A stretch of DNA of 64,000 nucleotides. Source: Devosia neptuniae. GTDB lineage: Bacteria; Pseudomonadota; Alphaproteobacteria; Rhizobiales; Devosiaceae. Below are positions 26,179 to 34,539 of this stretch, piece after piece (the first letter of the stretch is position 1; each line of letters starts with the position of its first letter). A program made the position numbers and the translations under genes. The stretch spans positions 2,414,501 to 2,478,500 of the forward strand of contig NZ_CP104965.1 in the NCBI RefSeq assembly GCF_025452235.1, in the 5' to 3' direction. The notes beneath the pieces are model-generated. The model saw only the letters and a program-made list of their open reading frames with translations, ran no database searches and was not told the DNA's origin.

Positions 26179-27051
26179 TTATGCGCCGTGTTGCCGCACG
26201 AAGCGATGCATCAGGTCGGCGCAGAGATCGGCATGGGTTTCGAGCAGCAGGTGGGGGCCATCCAGAATGTGCGCTTCGAGCCTGGGTAGATCCTCGAGCC
26301 AGGAGCGGGTTTCTTCCAGCTCGAAATAGGGATCGTGGCGGCCCCAGAGCAGCAAAGCCGGCGGCTGGCGGTTTTTGAGATAAGCGGCGATCTGGTCGAA
26401 CCGCGCGACATGGTGCTGGTAATCCCGCACCAAAGCGCGCTGGAGCTCGAGCCGGCCCGGGAGCGACATCACGCGCCAGTCTTCTTCCCAATCCCTGGGA
26501 TTCATGCGGGCGGCAATGTCGTCGGGCACGCCGCTGACATATTGGGCGCGCGTTCCCTCGGCAGTGAGGTGGGCGTAGGCGGCCGCGGTGTTTTCGGCGT
26601 CGGGGCTTTTCCAGAAGGCTCGCACCTGCGCCCAAGTCGGACCCATGCCGCTTTCATGGGCATTGGCATTCTGGATGATCAGGCCCAGTACCTGATCGGG
26701 CCGGCGCATGGCGATGTGCAGGGCGGCGGGCGCGCCGTAATCATGCAGGTAAATGAACATCCTGGTGATGCCGAGATGATCCAGCAGGCCCTCGATCAGG
26801 TCGGCGAACTGCGCGAAGGTGGCGGGCTCGATGACGTCGGACGCGCCATAGCCCGGCAGGTCGGGGGCGACGACGCGACATGATTGGGCAAGGGTGGGGA
26901 TGATCGGCTTGAACATGCGCGAGGAATTGGGCATGCCGTGCAGCAGCAGGAGACCCGGTGCATTGGCATCGCCGGCGAGCGTGACGTGAAGCGAGACGCC
27001 GTCGATGGCGATGTACTGCTCGGTGAATTTGGAGTTGTCGCTGTTTGGCAT
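26179..27051 (-). CDS. alpha/beta hydrolase with Asp nucleophile (epoxide hydrolase/dehalogenase type)
   Basis: 290 residues. The oxyanion motif is HGMPNSS. The nucleophile elbow reads LHDYGAPAAL with Asp104 where lipases have Ser, as in epoxide hydrolases and haloalkane dehalogenases. A later acid (GRHDPYFE) and the catalytic His (DGPHLLLE) complete the triad. Which of the two reactions it performs cannot be decided from sequence. The gene sits alone between tRNA-Leu and a stress-type gene. Confidence 0.85.
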   Translation of the reverse strand: MPNSDNSKFTEQYIAIDGVSLHVTLAGDANAPGLLLLHGMPNSSRMFKPIIPTLAQSCRVVAPDLPGYGASDVIEPATFAQFADLIEGLLDHLGITRMFIYLHDYGAPAALHIAMRRPDQVLGLIIQNANAHESGMGPTWAQVRAFWKSPDAENTAAAYAHLTAEGTRAQYVSGVPDDIAARMNPRDWEEDWRVMSLPGRLELQRALVRDYQHHVARFDQIAAYLKNRQPPALLLWGRHDPYFELEETRSWLEDLPRLEAHILDGPHLLLETHADLCADLMHRFVRQHGA

Positions 27052-27078
27052 GACTGCCTCCCGTGGCGATTTGTCCGG

Positions 27079-27693
27079 TCAGAATGGGCCCTGCAGATGA
27101 TCAAGCCCGCGTCGTTCGCGGTCTGGGTCGCGATTGAAGCCGGGAGCGGTGGGGTCGAAATATTGCCAGCCCTCTTCTTCGTAGCGGGCGCGGCGTTCGG
27201 TGATGTCGACCTGCTGGGCCTTGGTGAAGATATCCTCGACTACCCCCGCCTGGCTTTCATCGACGCGCACCGAAACGACGCTGCCGCCGCGGCGGACGCC
27301 TTCGGCAAAGACGTGGGCATCCTGTTCGTGCACGCCCGAGCTGGTGAAGGCGCCGATGACGCCACCGGTGGCGCCGCCCAATGCGGCCCCGGCAACGGCG
27401 CCGACCGCGGTCGATACCAGCCAACCGGCGGCAATGACCGGACCGATACCGGGTATGGCCAGGGCGCCGAGGCCGGCCAATAGACCGCCCGCGCCGCCGA
27501 TGATGGCACCGATACCGGCGCCAGCACCCGCGCCGTCAGCGGCCTTGTCATCGGCATTGTCTTCTCCCACTTCGTCATCGAGGGTCGAGACGACGAGGGA
27601 AATATCGTCTTCGGGAATGCCGGCGGCTTCCAGGCCCCGTACCGCCTGAGCCGCCAGGGTATAATCGTCGAACAGGGCGGTCATGGTCTTCAT
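27079..27693 (-). CDS. general-stress-protein-17M-like glycine-rich membrane protein
   Basis: 204 residues. The first 40 residues (TALFDDYTLAAQAVRGLEAA, then GIPEDDISLVV) match the ferredoxin-like fold of the general stress protein 17M/YflT group. A central Gly/Ala-rich double hydrophobic segment (about residues 55-125) follows, then a second alpha/beta half (HVFAEGVRRGGSVVSVRVDE) and an acidic-aromatic tail. Its function is unknown. It may associate with the membrane. Confidence 0.75.
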   Translation of the reverse strand: MKTMTALFDDYTLAAQAVRGLEAAGIPEDDISLVVSTLDDEVGEDNADDKAADGAGAGAGIGAIIGGAGGLLAGLGALAIPGIGPVIAAGWLVSTAVGAVAGAALGGATGGVIGAFTSSGVHEQDAHVFAEGVRRGGSVVSVRVDESQAGVVEDIFTKAQQVDITERRARYEEEGWQYFDPTAPGFNRDPDRERRGLDHLQGPF

Positions 27694-27763
27694 GGCGCGT
27701 CTCCAATCCAGCTAATGTGGATGTGAAACGAAGAGACTGGCGCGAGCGTTCCCGAGCGGTGGT

Positions 27764-28186
27764 TCAGTCGGGCTTGATGGCCTTGGCGTAGAGCCGCACC
27801 ATGCTGAGCGGCATGCCGGGGCGCTGGAAATAGACGCGGGCGCGCAGATCGGCCTTGCGGCCGCTGCGGAACAGCCTGGTGCCCAGGGCCTTTTCGGCGG
27901 CTGCCTCGGGCGAGTTCACGCCATCGACCTGATGCTCCGGCGGCTCGGCGCCTCCCGAGGCAAGATCGACCACGCGATAGCTTAACGGCATAACCAATTC
28001 CCCTGTCGGGCTATCCTTAGCATGCGCCGCGGTAGCTGGTGGCACGGAATTGGTGAACTCGATTTCGAGCGCGACCTCGATGGCTTCTTCGATCAACAGG
28101 CCGATTGCGGGGGCCTGCGGGTCCTTGGGCAATGTGAAGAGGGCCTGTTCCAACTGGTCACGGACCAGCCGCGCTTCTTTCGGCAT
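27764..28186 (-). CDS. hypothetical protein
   Basis: 140 residues, no family recognised. It begins with a charged helix (MPKEARLVRDQLEQALFTLP) and an acidic helix (IGLLIEEAIEVALEIE), and ends with a basic beta-rich part (RSGRKADLRARVYFQR). No signal peptide or membrane segment. ATG at 28186 is preferred over an earlier in-frame ATG at 28234 because it starts the well-formed helix. It lies on the same strand as the stress-type gene downstream but about 70 bases away. Confidence 0.6.
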   Translation of the reverse strand: MPKEARLVRDQLEQALFTLPKDPQAPAIGLLIEEAIEVALEIEFTNSVPPATAAHAKDSPTGELVMPLSYRVVDLASGGAEPPEHQVDGVNSPEAAAEKALGTRLFRSGRKADLRARVYFQRPGMPLSMVRLYAKAIKPD

Positions 28187-28342
28187 GGGTGCTCTCGCAT
28201 CGGGTGGTTTGAAACCAATCGAAACCCGCCACATTCGCCGGCGCGGACTTTAGGTTCGGCTCTTCTGAGCTGACTATCGATTGACCCCCACCATTCGCGT
28301 CAAAAAACGGCCATCAGATGACGGGATTTGCGGGCTTTTTAT

Positions 28343-29299
28343 TCAAAGTTTCGGCTCGTGCCACTGGCTGTCGATGAAGCTCAGCGCGTCGCGGATGCCG
28401 GTGGCCCAGACGTCCCAGGAATGATCGCCATTGGTGATGCGAAATTCGACCGGGCGATTGTCCGCCTGCATGGTTTCGTAGAAGGCGATGGCGCCGCGCC
28501 AGAGCTTGTGGCTGTCGTCGTCGCCCACGGTGAGGAACAGCGCGGGCAGGTCGGTATTGTCGGCAATGGCCTGGGCGAGGAGCGTGAAAACGTTCTGACT
28601 GTTGAAGCGACGGGCATCAAACGGGTTGCCGAAGGCGCTGCCGAAATGGGGTGGCACCGGCGGCAGGTCGATGCCGGTCGAGACGTCGGCTGGGTCGTTG
28701 TGGTGGAAATAGGTGCTGTCGATGATCAGGGACATGGCTTCGGGGGCCAGATCCAATTCGTCGACGGGCACGTTTTGCCAGATGGCGCCGGACAGGCTGG
28801 CGGCGGATGTGAAGAGGTCGGGATGGGCGAGGGCGAGGCGAAGGGCGCCATAGCCGCCCATGGAGAGACCCGCAATGGCGCGGCCACCTTTGTCGGTGCG
28901 GACGGGATAGGCGCTTTCGATGGCTTGGCGGAGGTCGGTGACGACAGCAGTTTCGGAATTGCCGGGGCCGCCGATATCGCGGGAATCGACGTACCAGCCT
29001 TCGGGACCGGCGCCGGGCATGACCACGAGGGCAGGTGTGATGGTGTGGCCCATCATGTCGTCGAGCGTGGGTTGGATATGGCCCAGATCACGCCAACTGG
29101 TCTGATCGCCGCCCAGGCCGTGCAGCAGGTAGATGACGGGCCAACCACCTGGGGGAGGGGCGCCATCGGGGCGGTAGACCAGGGCGTTGATGATGCCGCC
29201 CAGGCCGGGACTGGGGAAGGATTTGCTCTCCATGGTGCCGGCCAAGGACGGATAGCCAAGTAGCGAGATAAGCAGCGCTGCGCAAAGGGCTTTGATCAT
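28343..29299 (-). CDS. secreted esterase (esterase D / tributyrin esterase-like)
   Basis: 318 residues with a signal peptide (cleavage near PSLAG), so probably periplasmic. YLLHGLGGDQTSW is the oxyanion region. The nucleophile elbow GLSMGGYGALRLAL carries the catalytic Ser. VGDDDSHKLW and NGDHSWDVW supply the acid and His. This is the S-formylglutathione-hydrolase/feruloyl-esterase branch of alpha/beta hydrolases. The substrate is unknown. Confidence 0.88.
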   Translation of the reverse strand: MIKALCAALLISLLGYPSLAGTMESKSFPSPGLGGIINALVYRPDGAPPPGGWPVIYLLHGLGGDQTSWRDLGHIQPTLDDMMGHTITPALVVMPGAGPEGWYVDSRDIGGPGNSETAVVTDLRQAIESAYPVRTDKGGRAIAGLSMGGYGALRLALAHPDLFTSAASLSGAIWQNVPVDELDLAPEAMSLIIDSTYFHHNDPADVSTGIDLPPVPPHFGSAFGNPFDARRFNSQNVFTLLAQAIADNTDLPALFLTVGDDDSHKLWRGAIAFYETMQADNRPVEFRITNGDHSWDVWATGIRDALSFIDSQWHEPKL

Positions 29300-29545
29300 G
29301 GCGCAATACTAGCGGTGTGGCGTTTGCTCAACAATGGCCGGGGGAAGCCGCCTGCGCCGTTGACGACTTTGGGAGCCAAGCGTAGACAAGCGGCCGTGTC
29401 ATTTCAAAGCCTCAAGCGCCCGTCCAGCCGGCACCCGATCTTTTGGGTGTGAAATGGTCCCCGCAGTGTCTCCCAGCATAATGGATTGCTACTGTGTTCA
29501 GGGCCGACGTGACGCAATTTTGTTGAGGCTTTCTGGAGCGTTCTG

Positions 29546-30901
29546 ATGAACCCCATGTCCAAGCCGCTCTGGCAGCGGTTTACGTTTTTCCTAATTCCGT
29601 TGATGGTTTCCAACATCCTGCAGTCGCTGTCAGGAACCGCCAATGCCGTCTATGTCGGGCAGATGGTTGGGGTGGAGGCGCTGGCTGCGATCTCCACTTT
29701 CTTCCCTATCCTGTTCTTTTTGATGAGCTTTATCATCGGGCTCTCCTCGGGCGCCACGGTGCTGATCGGGCAGGCCTGGGGCGCGCGCAATGTTGACAAG
29801 GTCAAGCAAATTGCTGGCACAACGCTCACCGCGACGATCACTTTAGGCGTCATTGTCGCCATTATCGGTGGCACGTTTACGCCGCAGATCATGCAGGTGC
29901 TGGGTGCGCCCGCCAACATCCTGGGATTGTCGACCGACTATGCGCGGATCGTGCTGATCGGCATGCCGGGCTTTTTCGTGTTCCTGGTTGTGACGTCGGT
30001 GTTGCGCGGGGTGGGCGACACGGTGACGCCGCTGATGGCATTGATCATTTCGCTGATGGTGAGCCTGTTGGTGACCCCGGCGCTGATTCAGGGCTGGTTT
30101 GGCCTGCCCAAGCTGGGGCTGCTGGCGGCGGCTTATGCGTTTATCGCCGGCTTTGTCAGCGTGCTGATTTTCCTCTTCATCTATATGCGCGCCCGCAAAT
30201 TGCCGCTGGCGCCGGACGCGACTTTGTTGCGGGCCATGGTGCCCGACTTCAAGCTCCTGGGGTTGATCCTGCGGCTGGGCGTGCCGGCCGGGTTGCAGAT
30301 GGTGATTTCCTCGATCTCGGCCATTGTGGTGGTGGGGCTGGTCAATGGCTTTGGCTCGGATGCCACGGCGGCCTATGGCGCGGTCAACCAGGTGATCGGC
30401 TATGTGCAGTTTCCGGCCATGTCGATCGGCATTGCCGCCTCGATTTTCGGGGCGCAGGCCATTGGCGCGGGGCAGGCGGGGCAATTGTGGGGGATCACCA
30501 AGACGGCGCTGGTGCTCAACCTCATCATCACCGGCACGTTGATCCTGGTCGCGTACCTGTTCTCCCAGCATCTGGTGGCGCTGTTCATCACCGATCCGGC
30601 GGTGATCGAGGTGACCGAGACGCTGCTGCATATCGTGCTGTGGAGCATGCTGTGCTTTGGCTGGAGCGTGGTGTTCTCGGGCATCATGCGCTCGAGCGGC
30701 ACTGTGGTGGCGCCCATGGTGATCTCGCTGGCCTGTATCCTGCTCATCGAATTGCCGGGGGCTGTAGTGCTCAGCCGGACGAGCCTGGGGCTACATGGCA
30801 TCTGGATCGCTTATGCGGCGAGCTTCACGGTGATGCTGGTGGCGCAAGCGAGCTGGTATCGCTTCGTGTGGCGCAAGAAGAAGATCGTGGCGCTGATCTA
30901 G
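29546..30901 (+). CDS. MATE-family efflux transporter
   Basis: 451 residues and about twelve membrane segments in two similar halves. GTANAVYVGQMVGVEALAAI near the start and VLIGQAWGARNVDKVKQIAG are typical of the DinF/NorM group, which exports drugs or metabolites using Na+ or H+. The second half starts near RLGVPAGLQMVISS. It is a single gene between an esterase gene and a TetR gene. The cargo is unknown. Confidence 0.9.
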   Translation: MNPMSKPLWQRFTFFLIPLMVSNILQSLSGTANAVYVGQMVGVEALAAISTFFPILFFLMSFIIGLSSGATVLIGQAWGARNVDKVKQIAGTTLTATITLGVIVAIIGGTFTPQIMQVLGAPANILGLSTDYARIVLIGMPGFFVFLVVTSVLRGVGDTVTPLMALIISLMVSLLVTPALIQGWFGLPKLGLLAAAYAFIAGFVSVLIFLFIYMRARKLPLAPDATLLRAMVPDFKLLGLILRLGVPAGLQMVISSISAIVVVGLVNGFGSDATAAYGAVNQVIGYVQFPAMSIGIAASIFGAQAIGAGQAGQLWGITKTALVLNLIITGTLILVAYLFSQHLVALFITDPAVIEVTETLLHIVLWSMLCFGWSVVFSGIMRSSGTVVAPMVISLACILLIELPGAVVLSRTSLGLHGIWIAYAASFTVMLVAQASWYRFVWRKKKIVALI

Positions 30902-30934
30902 CAACAATGAAGGCCGGGGAGGAGCCCGCCTTTT

Positions 30935-31534
30935 TCATGCGCCGACCAATGAATCCCATGCGGCGAGTGCGCCGGTAACGATGCGATCGAGATCGGCCTG
31001 CTGGGCGCCGTCGCGGGCTTCGATGGCAAGGCCATTGATCACCGTGGCGTAGAAGGTGGCAATGGCCTGCGGGTCGGCGCTGGCCGGCACGTCGCCATCG
31101 GCAATGCCGCGGGCCAGGCGGGCGGCCAGATGGTCGCGCGTGGCCTGGCGGCGGCGAGTCAGGTGGGCGCGGACTTCGGCATTTTGCGGCGTGCCGACCG
31201 TGGCCGCGAGCACGATAAAGCAGCCGGGCGGCGTATCGGGATTGAGCTGGGATTCGGCATTGCGCCGCAGCGTTTCGGCAAAGGCAATGCGGGCGGTGGG
31301 CGCCTCGTTCAAGGCGTCCGGGGAAAAGCAGCCATAGCGGTCTTCATAGAGCTGGAGGGCTTCGAGGAACAGATTTTCCTTGTTGCCGAAGGCGGCGTAG
31401 AGGCTGGGCTTGCCGATGTCGAGCGCTTCGGAGAGGTCGCCAACCGAGGTGCCCTCATAGCCGCGCTCCCAAAACAGCAGCATGGCATCATGCAAGGCCT
31501 TGGTTCGATCAAACTCGCGCGGGCGTCCTGCCAA
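30935..31534 (-). CDS. TetR-family transcriptional regulator
   Basis: 199 residues. MAGRPREFDRTKALHDAMLL and GTSVGDLSEALDIGKPSLYA followed by AFGNKENLF form the N-terminal DNA-binding domain. The remainder is the ligand-binding domain. It diverges from an SDR gene. Two related operator-like sequences flank the gap, so autoregulation and control of the SDR gene are likely. Confidence 0.92.
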   Translation of the reverse strand: MAGRPREFDRTKALHDAMLLFWERGYEGTSVGDLSEALDIGKPSLYAAFGNKENLFLEALQLYEDRYGCFSPDALNEAPTARIAFAETLRRNAESQLNPDTPPGCFIVLAATVGTPQNAEVRAHLTRRRQATRDHLAARLARGIADGDVPASADPQAIATFYATVINGLAIEARDGAQQADLDRIVTGALAAWDSLVGA

Positions 31535-31553
31535 AACCGGGTGTCCAAATGAT

Positions 31554-31630
31554 TTTTCTACCGATCAGTATAAAACCATTGACCGGCCATCACAAGCCGG
31601 TCTAGCTATTATGTACCGATCGTTAGAAAA
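31554..31630. promoter_or_regulatory. paired TetR operators in the divergent gap
   Basis: TTTTCTACCGATCAGTA (31554-31570) and the inverted TACCGATCGTTAGAAAA (31614-31630) are near-identical sites in opposite orientation. Each carries the imperfect palindrome TACCGATCGGTA common for TetR regulators. One overlaps the regulator promoter side and one the SDR start. Confidence 0.65.
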
Positions 31631-31641
31631 TGGAGATGAAT

Positions 31642-32391
31642 ATGCGGTCCAAACCCGAACTTCTCGACCAGGTCGCCCTTGTAACCGGGGGCAGCCGCGG
31701 CATTGGGGCGGCGATTGCCATTGCCCTGGCGAGGGCCGGCGCCGATGTGGCCTTCACCTTTGCCAGCAATGGCGAGCGGGCCGAGGCAGTCAGCCGGCAG
31801 ATCACCCAGCTTGGCCGCAAGGCGCTGGCGTTCCAGGCCGATTCAGCTGATGCGGACGCGGTGGTTGCAGCCGTCGAGCGCACCGTGAGCCATTTCGGCA
31901 AGCTCGATGTGCTGGTCAACAATGCCGGGGTCGGCGATGGCGGTCCGTTTGCCGATGTCTCGCAAGCCGATTTCGACCGGTTGTTCGCCATCCATGCGAG
32001 AGCCCCATTTTTCGCAGCGCAAGCGGCGGCGCGGCACATGCCCAATGGCGGCCGGATCATCTCCATCGGCAGCAATCTGTCGACCCGCGTTCCCGATGCG
32101 GGCCTGGCGCTCTATGTCTCCAGTAAATCGGCATTGCTCGGCATGACGCGGGCATTGGCGCGTGAGTTGGGGCCGCAGGGGATTACCGTCAACACCGTCG
32201 ATCCCGGCTCGACCGATACCGATATGAACCCCGCCAATGGGGCTCATGCCGCTAGCCAACTGATGCATAACGCATTGGGCCGGTTCGGTGCGCCGGACGA
32301 TGTCGCGGCGGCAGTCCTGCACCTGGCGGGACCAGGCGGCCGCAGCATTACCGGAAGCTCGATCTTGGTCGATAGCGGCTTTAACGCCTAG
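31642..32391 (+). CDS. SDR-family 3-oxoacyl-ACP reductase-like oxidoreductase
   Basis: 249 residues. Classical SDR with cofactor motif VTGGSRGIGAAIA, LVNNAGVGDGGPF and the catalytic triad ending in YVSSKSALLGMTRALA. PGSTDTDMNP follows. Three ATGs are possible (31630, 31636, 31642). 31642 is chosen because GGAG sits 6 bases ahead of it. Its TAG stop lies inside the arm of a long palindrome. It is probably repressed by the divergent TetR. Confidence 0.9.
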   Translation: MRSKPELLDQVALVTGGSRGIGAAIAIALARAGADVAFTFASNGERAEAVSRQITQLGRKALAFQADSADADAVVAAVERTVSHFGKLDVLVNNAGVGDGGPFADVSQADFDRLFAIHARAPFFAAQAAARHMPNGGRIISIGSNLSTRVPDAGLALYVSSKSALLGMTRALARELGPQGITVNTVDPGSTDTDMNPANGAHAASQLMHNALGRFGAPDDVAAAVLHLAGPGGRSITGSSILVDSGFNA

Positions 32392-32533
32392 GACCAGTCG
32401 GCATTCGCTGATGCTGGCCTGCAAATGGCGGTTTTCTGCGCTTCCGGTGCTCACGTACCCAAAAGTACGCTGCGCTCCGGTTCTCGAAATCCGCCATTTT
32501 CGGCTCAGCCTGAGTGAATGCCGACTGGTCCTA
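32389..32533. repeat. 145-base imperfect palindrome filling the convergent gap
   Basis: The outer 18 bases of each side are perfect complements (TAGGACCAGTCGGCATTC at 32389-32406 and its complement at 32516-32533). Inner parts pair imperfectly (AAATGGCGGTTTTC against GAAATCCGCCATTT) down to a 6-base loop CCAAAA closed by CACGTAC/GTACG-type arms. The TAG stops of both flanking convergent genes are formed by the outer arms. It could fold as a very long hairpin, acting as a bidirectional terminator or as a mobile REP/RIME-like element. Confidence 0.8.
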
Positions 32534-33307
32534 CGGCGGACAGCGATGTTCCAGCCAATCGACCGCGAAAGCGACGATGGCTGGGGCATCGACCAGCACT
32601 GACGGGGCGTGGCCGATCAGGCCGCGCCGGCCCTGGCCGGTGGCCAGGAAATCCTCGACCACGTCGGCGAAATAGTCATCGGGCAGTCCTTCGACCACCG
32701 GGTCGGACGTGTCGAATTCCTCAAAGTCGCGCCATGTCGTCTGCCCGTCCACAAGGATCGGCGCTTGATAGCGGCGCAGGCGCTTGCCGGGAATGTCGGC
32801 GAGATGTTCGGCGTGGTGCAGCAAGGTCATGGTATCGAGCGGCGCGCCGATCAGCATGGTCTTGCCGCCCGCTTCGACCAGCTTGCCGAAGGGCGATTGC
32901 GGGCCATAGCCATAGTCGAGCGCATGATCGGCGGTGAACCATTCGGCCCTGCCACCCAGAGCGGCGCAGGATGCCCCGGGACTGGCGCTGCGCCGGGCGC
33001 CGGGCGTGGTGCGCAGCAGCTCGGGAAAGGCGCCATTGTCGCGCGTGGCGCGGGAGCGTTCGGGATCGAACGGGGGTACGTCGACGCGCAAAGCCGGGTC
33101 CGGCAGGTCGCGGTCGTCATAGTTCCAGTCGCAATAGCCCATGATCGTGCCGGTGGGCCCGACTGTGTCCATGAGTGCTGCTATCAGGGCGTCGGGCCCG
33201 CCAAGCACGGGTCCGACCGAGCGCAGGCCGGCGTGCACCAGAATGGCGTCACCGGGCTCGATGCCAAATGCAGAGATTTGGCCTGCCAATACCGACCGCG
33301 TCCACAT
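32531..33307 (-). CDS. AAC(3)-II-like aminoglycoside N-acetyltransferase family protein
   Basis: 258 residues. VHAGLRSVGPVLGGPDALIA, then GPTGTIMGYCDW, PPFDPERS, TPGARRSASPGAS, GAPLDTMTLLHHAEHLADIP and GKRLRRY, and GLIGHAPSVLVDA follow the AAC(3)-II/III pattern closely by memory of those enzymes. They acetylate the 3-amino group of aminoglycosides using acetyl-CoA. Many chromosomal relatives have unknown natural substrates, so resistance is not proven. It lies 6 bases after the HxlR gene, as the second gene of that operon. Confidence 0.85.
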   Translation of the reverse strand: MWTRSVLAGQISAFGIEPGDAILVHAGLRSVGPVLGGPDALIAALMDTVGPTGTIMGYCDWNYDDRDLPDPALRVDVPPFDPERSRATRDNGAFPELLRTTPGARRSASPGASCAALGGRAEWFTADHALDYGYGPQSPFGKLVEAGGKTMLIGAPLDTMTLLHHAEHLADIPGKRLRRYQAPILVDGQTTWRDFEEFDTSDPVVEGLPDDYFADVVEDFLATGQGRRGLIGHAPSVLVDAPAIVAFAVDWLEHRCPP

Positions 33308-33313
33308 GGCCGA

Positions 33314-33730
33314 TCAGTCGCGAGCGTAGGCGGCCTTGCGTGGTTCGGCCGGGGTGGTTGTGGTTTCGCGGGCGTCATAGATGGCGCGGGCTTCCATGAT
33401 GGTGCCGTGATGTTCGGCCGACCAGTCCCAGAGGCCGCTGATCGGCACCTGGAGGGTCTTGCCCAGCTCGGTCAGGCTATATTCCACGCGCGGCGGCACT
33501 TCGGGATAGATGGTGCGGGTGACCAGCCCGTCGCGCTCGAGATTGCGCAGGGTCAGGGTCAGCATGCGCTGGGACACGCCATTGATCATGCGCTTGAGCT
33601 CGTTGAAGCGCAGCGTGCCATTCTGGCCGAGAATGCCCACGACCATGACGCTCCACTTGTCGCCGATGCGGTTGAGCACGTCGGACATGGCCAGGCAATT
33701 GGCGGATTTGGAGGTGTCGGTGAGAGACAT
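33314..33730 (-). CDS. HxlR-family transcriptional regulator
   Basis: 138 residues. DVLNRIGDKWSVMVVGIL and LRFNELKRMINGVSQRMLT followed by LTLRNLERDGLV are the HxlR winged-helix signature, and PPRVEYSLTELGKTL is the wing. The Cys near residue 12 (SANCLAMS) is the position of the redox-active Cys in some members. A 9-bp dyad lies upstream. It is co-transcribed with the acetyltransferase gene. Confidence 0.92.
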   Translation of the reverse strand: MSLTDTSKSANCLAMSDVLNRIGDKWSVMVVGILGQNGTLRFNELKRMINGVSQRMLTLTLRNLERDGLVTRTIYPEVPPRVEYSLTELGKTLQVPISGLWDWSAEHHGTIMEARAIYDARETTTTPAEPRKAAYARD

Positions 33731-33755
33731 GTGCGGACCTTAGGCTCGGATAACT

Positions 33756-33792
33756 TAGGCACAAATATAAACACGGTTACTGCTTGTGCCTA
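33756..33792. promoter_or_regulatory. operator-like inverted repeat for the HxlR operon
   Basis: TAGGCACAA (33756-33764) and TTGTGCCTA (33784-33792) are perfect complements separated by 19 AT-rich bases. They lie 26-62 bases upstream of the HxlR start, where its promoter must be. Confidence 0.55.
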
Positions 33793-33803
33793 GGGGTAAG
33801 TGA

Positions 33804-34373
33804 TCATGCCGCCTGATGTTCGGCGCCGTAGAGCCTGAGATAGTAGTCCAGATCGCCGTTGCGCAGGCCCAATGTCTCCAATACGCCGCCCATGAAGCTC
33901 ACCGGAGCCGTGCCCGGCGCGGTGACGATCCTGCCATCGACCACTGCCTGCGGCTGATCCTTGTAGTGCGCCGCGCCGGCATAGCCACTCGGGGTGAGAT
34001 TGTCGGCTGAGTTGGAGGTATGCGCGACGTTGTCGAGAATGCCGGCGCGGGCGAGCGCCAGCGTGCCATCGCAAATGCCGGCCACGGTCTTGCCGGCGTC
34101 GCGGCTTGCTACGAGCACTGCCGTGATATCGGGCGGGGCATCGCTGGCCCATGCACTGCCACCGCAGACGACGAGGGCGTCGAACGTGGCGGCGTCGATG
34201 TCTTCCACTGCCAGATCCGGCGTTATCCTGAGGCCACCGGCCGAGGTGACCGGCTTGCCGCCCGGCGTGGCGAATTTGGTGTTGATGCCGAGATAGCTGC
34301 GGGCGCCGGCATTGAGCAGGGCGGTTTCCCAATCGGCAAAGCCTTCGGTCAGAACGGTGATGACGGTGGTCAT
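33804..34373 (-). CDS. DJ-1/PfpI-family protein
   Basis: 189 residues. Glu16 (GFADWETAL) and the nucleophilic Cys101 at the elbow GICDGTLALA match the DJ-1/PfpI pattern of glyoxalase III, chaperone or amidase-like proteins. ATG at 34373 has GAGGAGA upstream, so the longer frame to 34403 is not used. It is upstream of the HxlR operon on the same strand but separated by its own 73-base gap. The precise activity is unknown. Confidence 0.87.
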   Translation of the reverse strand: MTTVITVLTEGFADWETALLNAGARSYLGINTKFATPGGKPVTSAGGLRITPDLAVEDIDAATFDALVVCGGSAWASDAPPDITAVLVASRDAGKTVAGICDGTLALARAGILDNVAHTSNSADNLTPSGYAGAAHYKDQPQAVVDGRIVTAPGTAPVSFMGGVLETLGLRNGDLDYYLRLYGAEHQAA

Positions 34374-34539
34374 GGTGGTGTCTCCTCGTGTCCGTGTTGC
34401 CACAAAGTTGAACGCTTGTGCTGCCAGAGGGTGTCAGGAGCGGTCAAAAGCCTGTCACCGGGGGCTTGGCCACATTGAGATAAGGGGAGGGCGCTGGTAA
34501 GAGGAGGCGCCTTCCCGACATACTCGGAGACTTTGTCAC

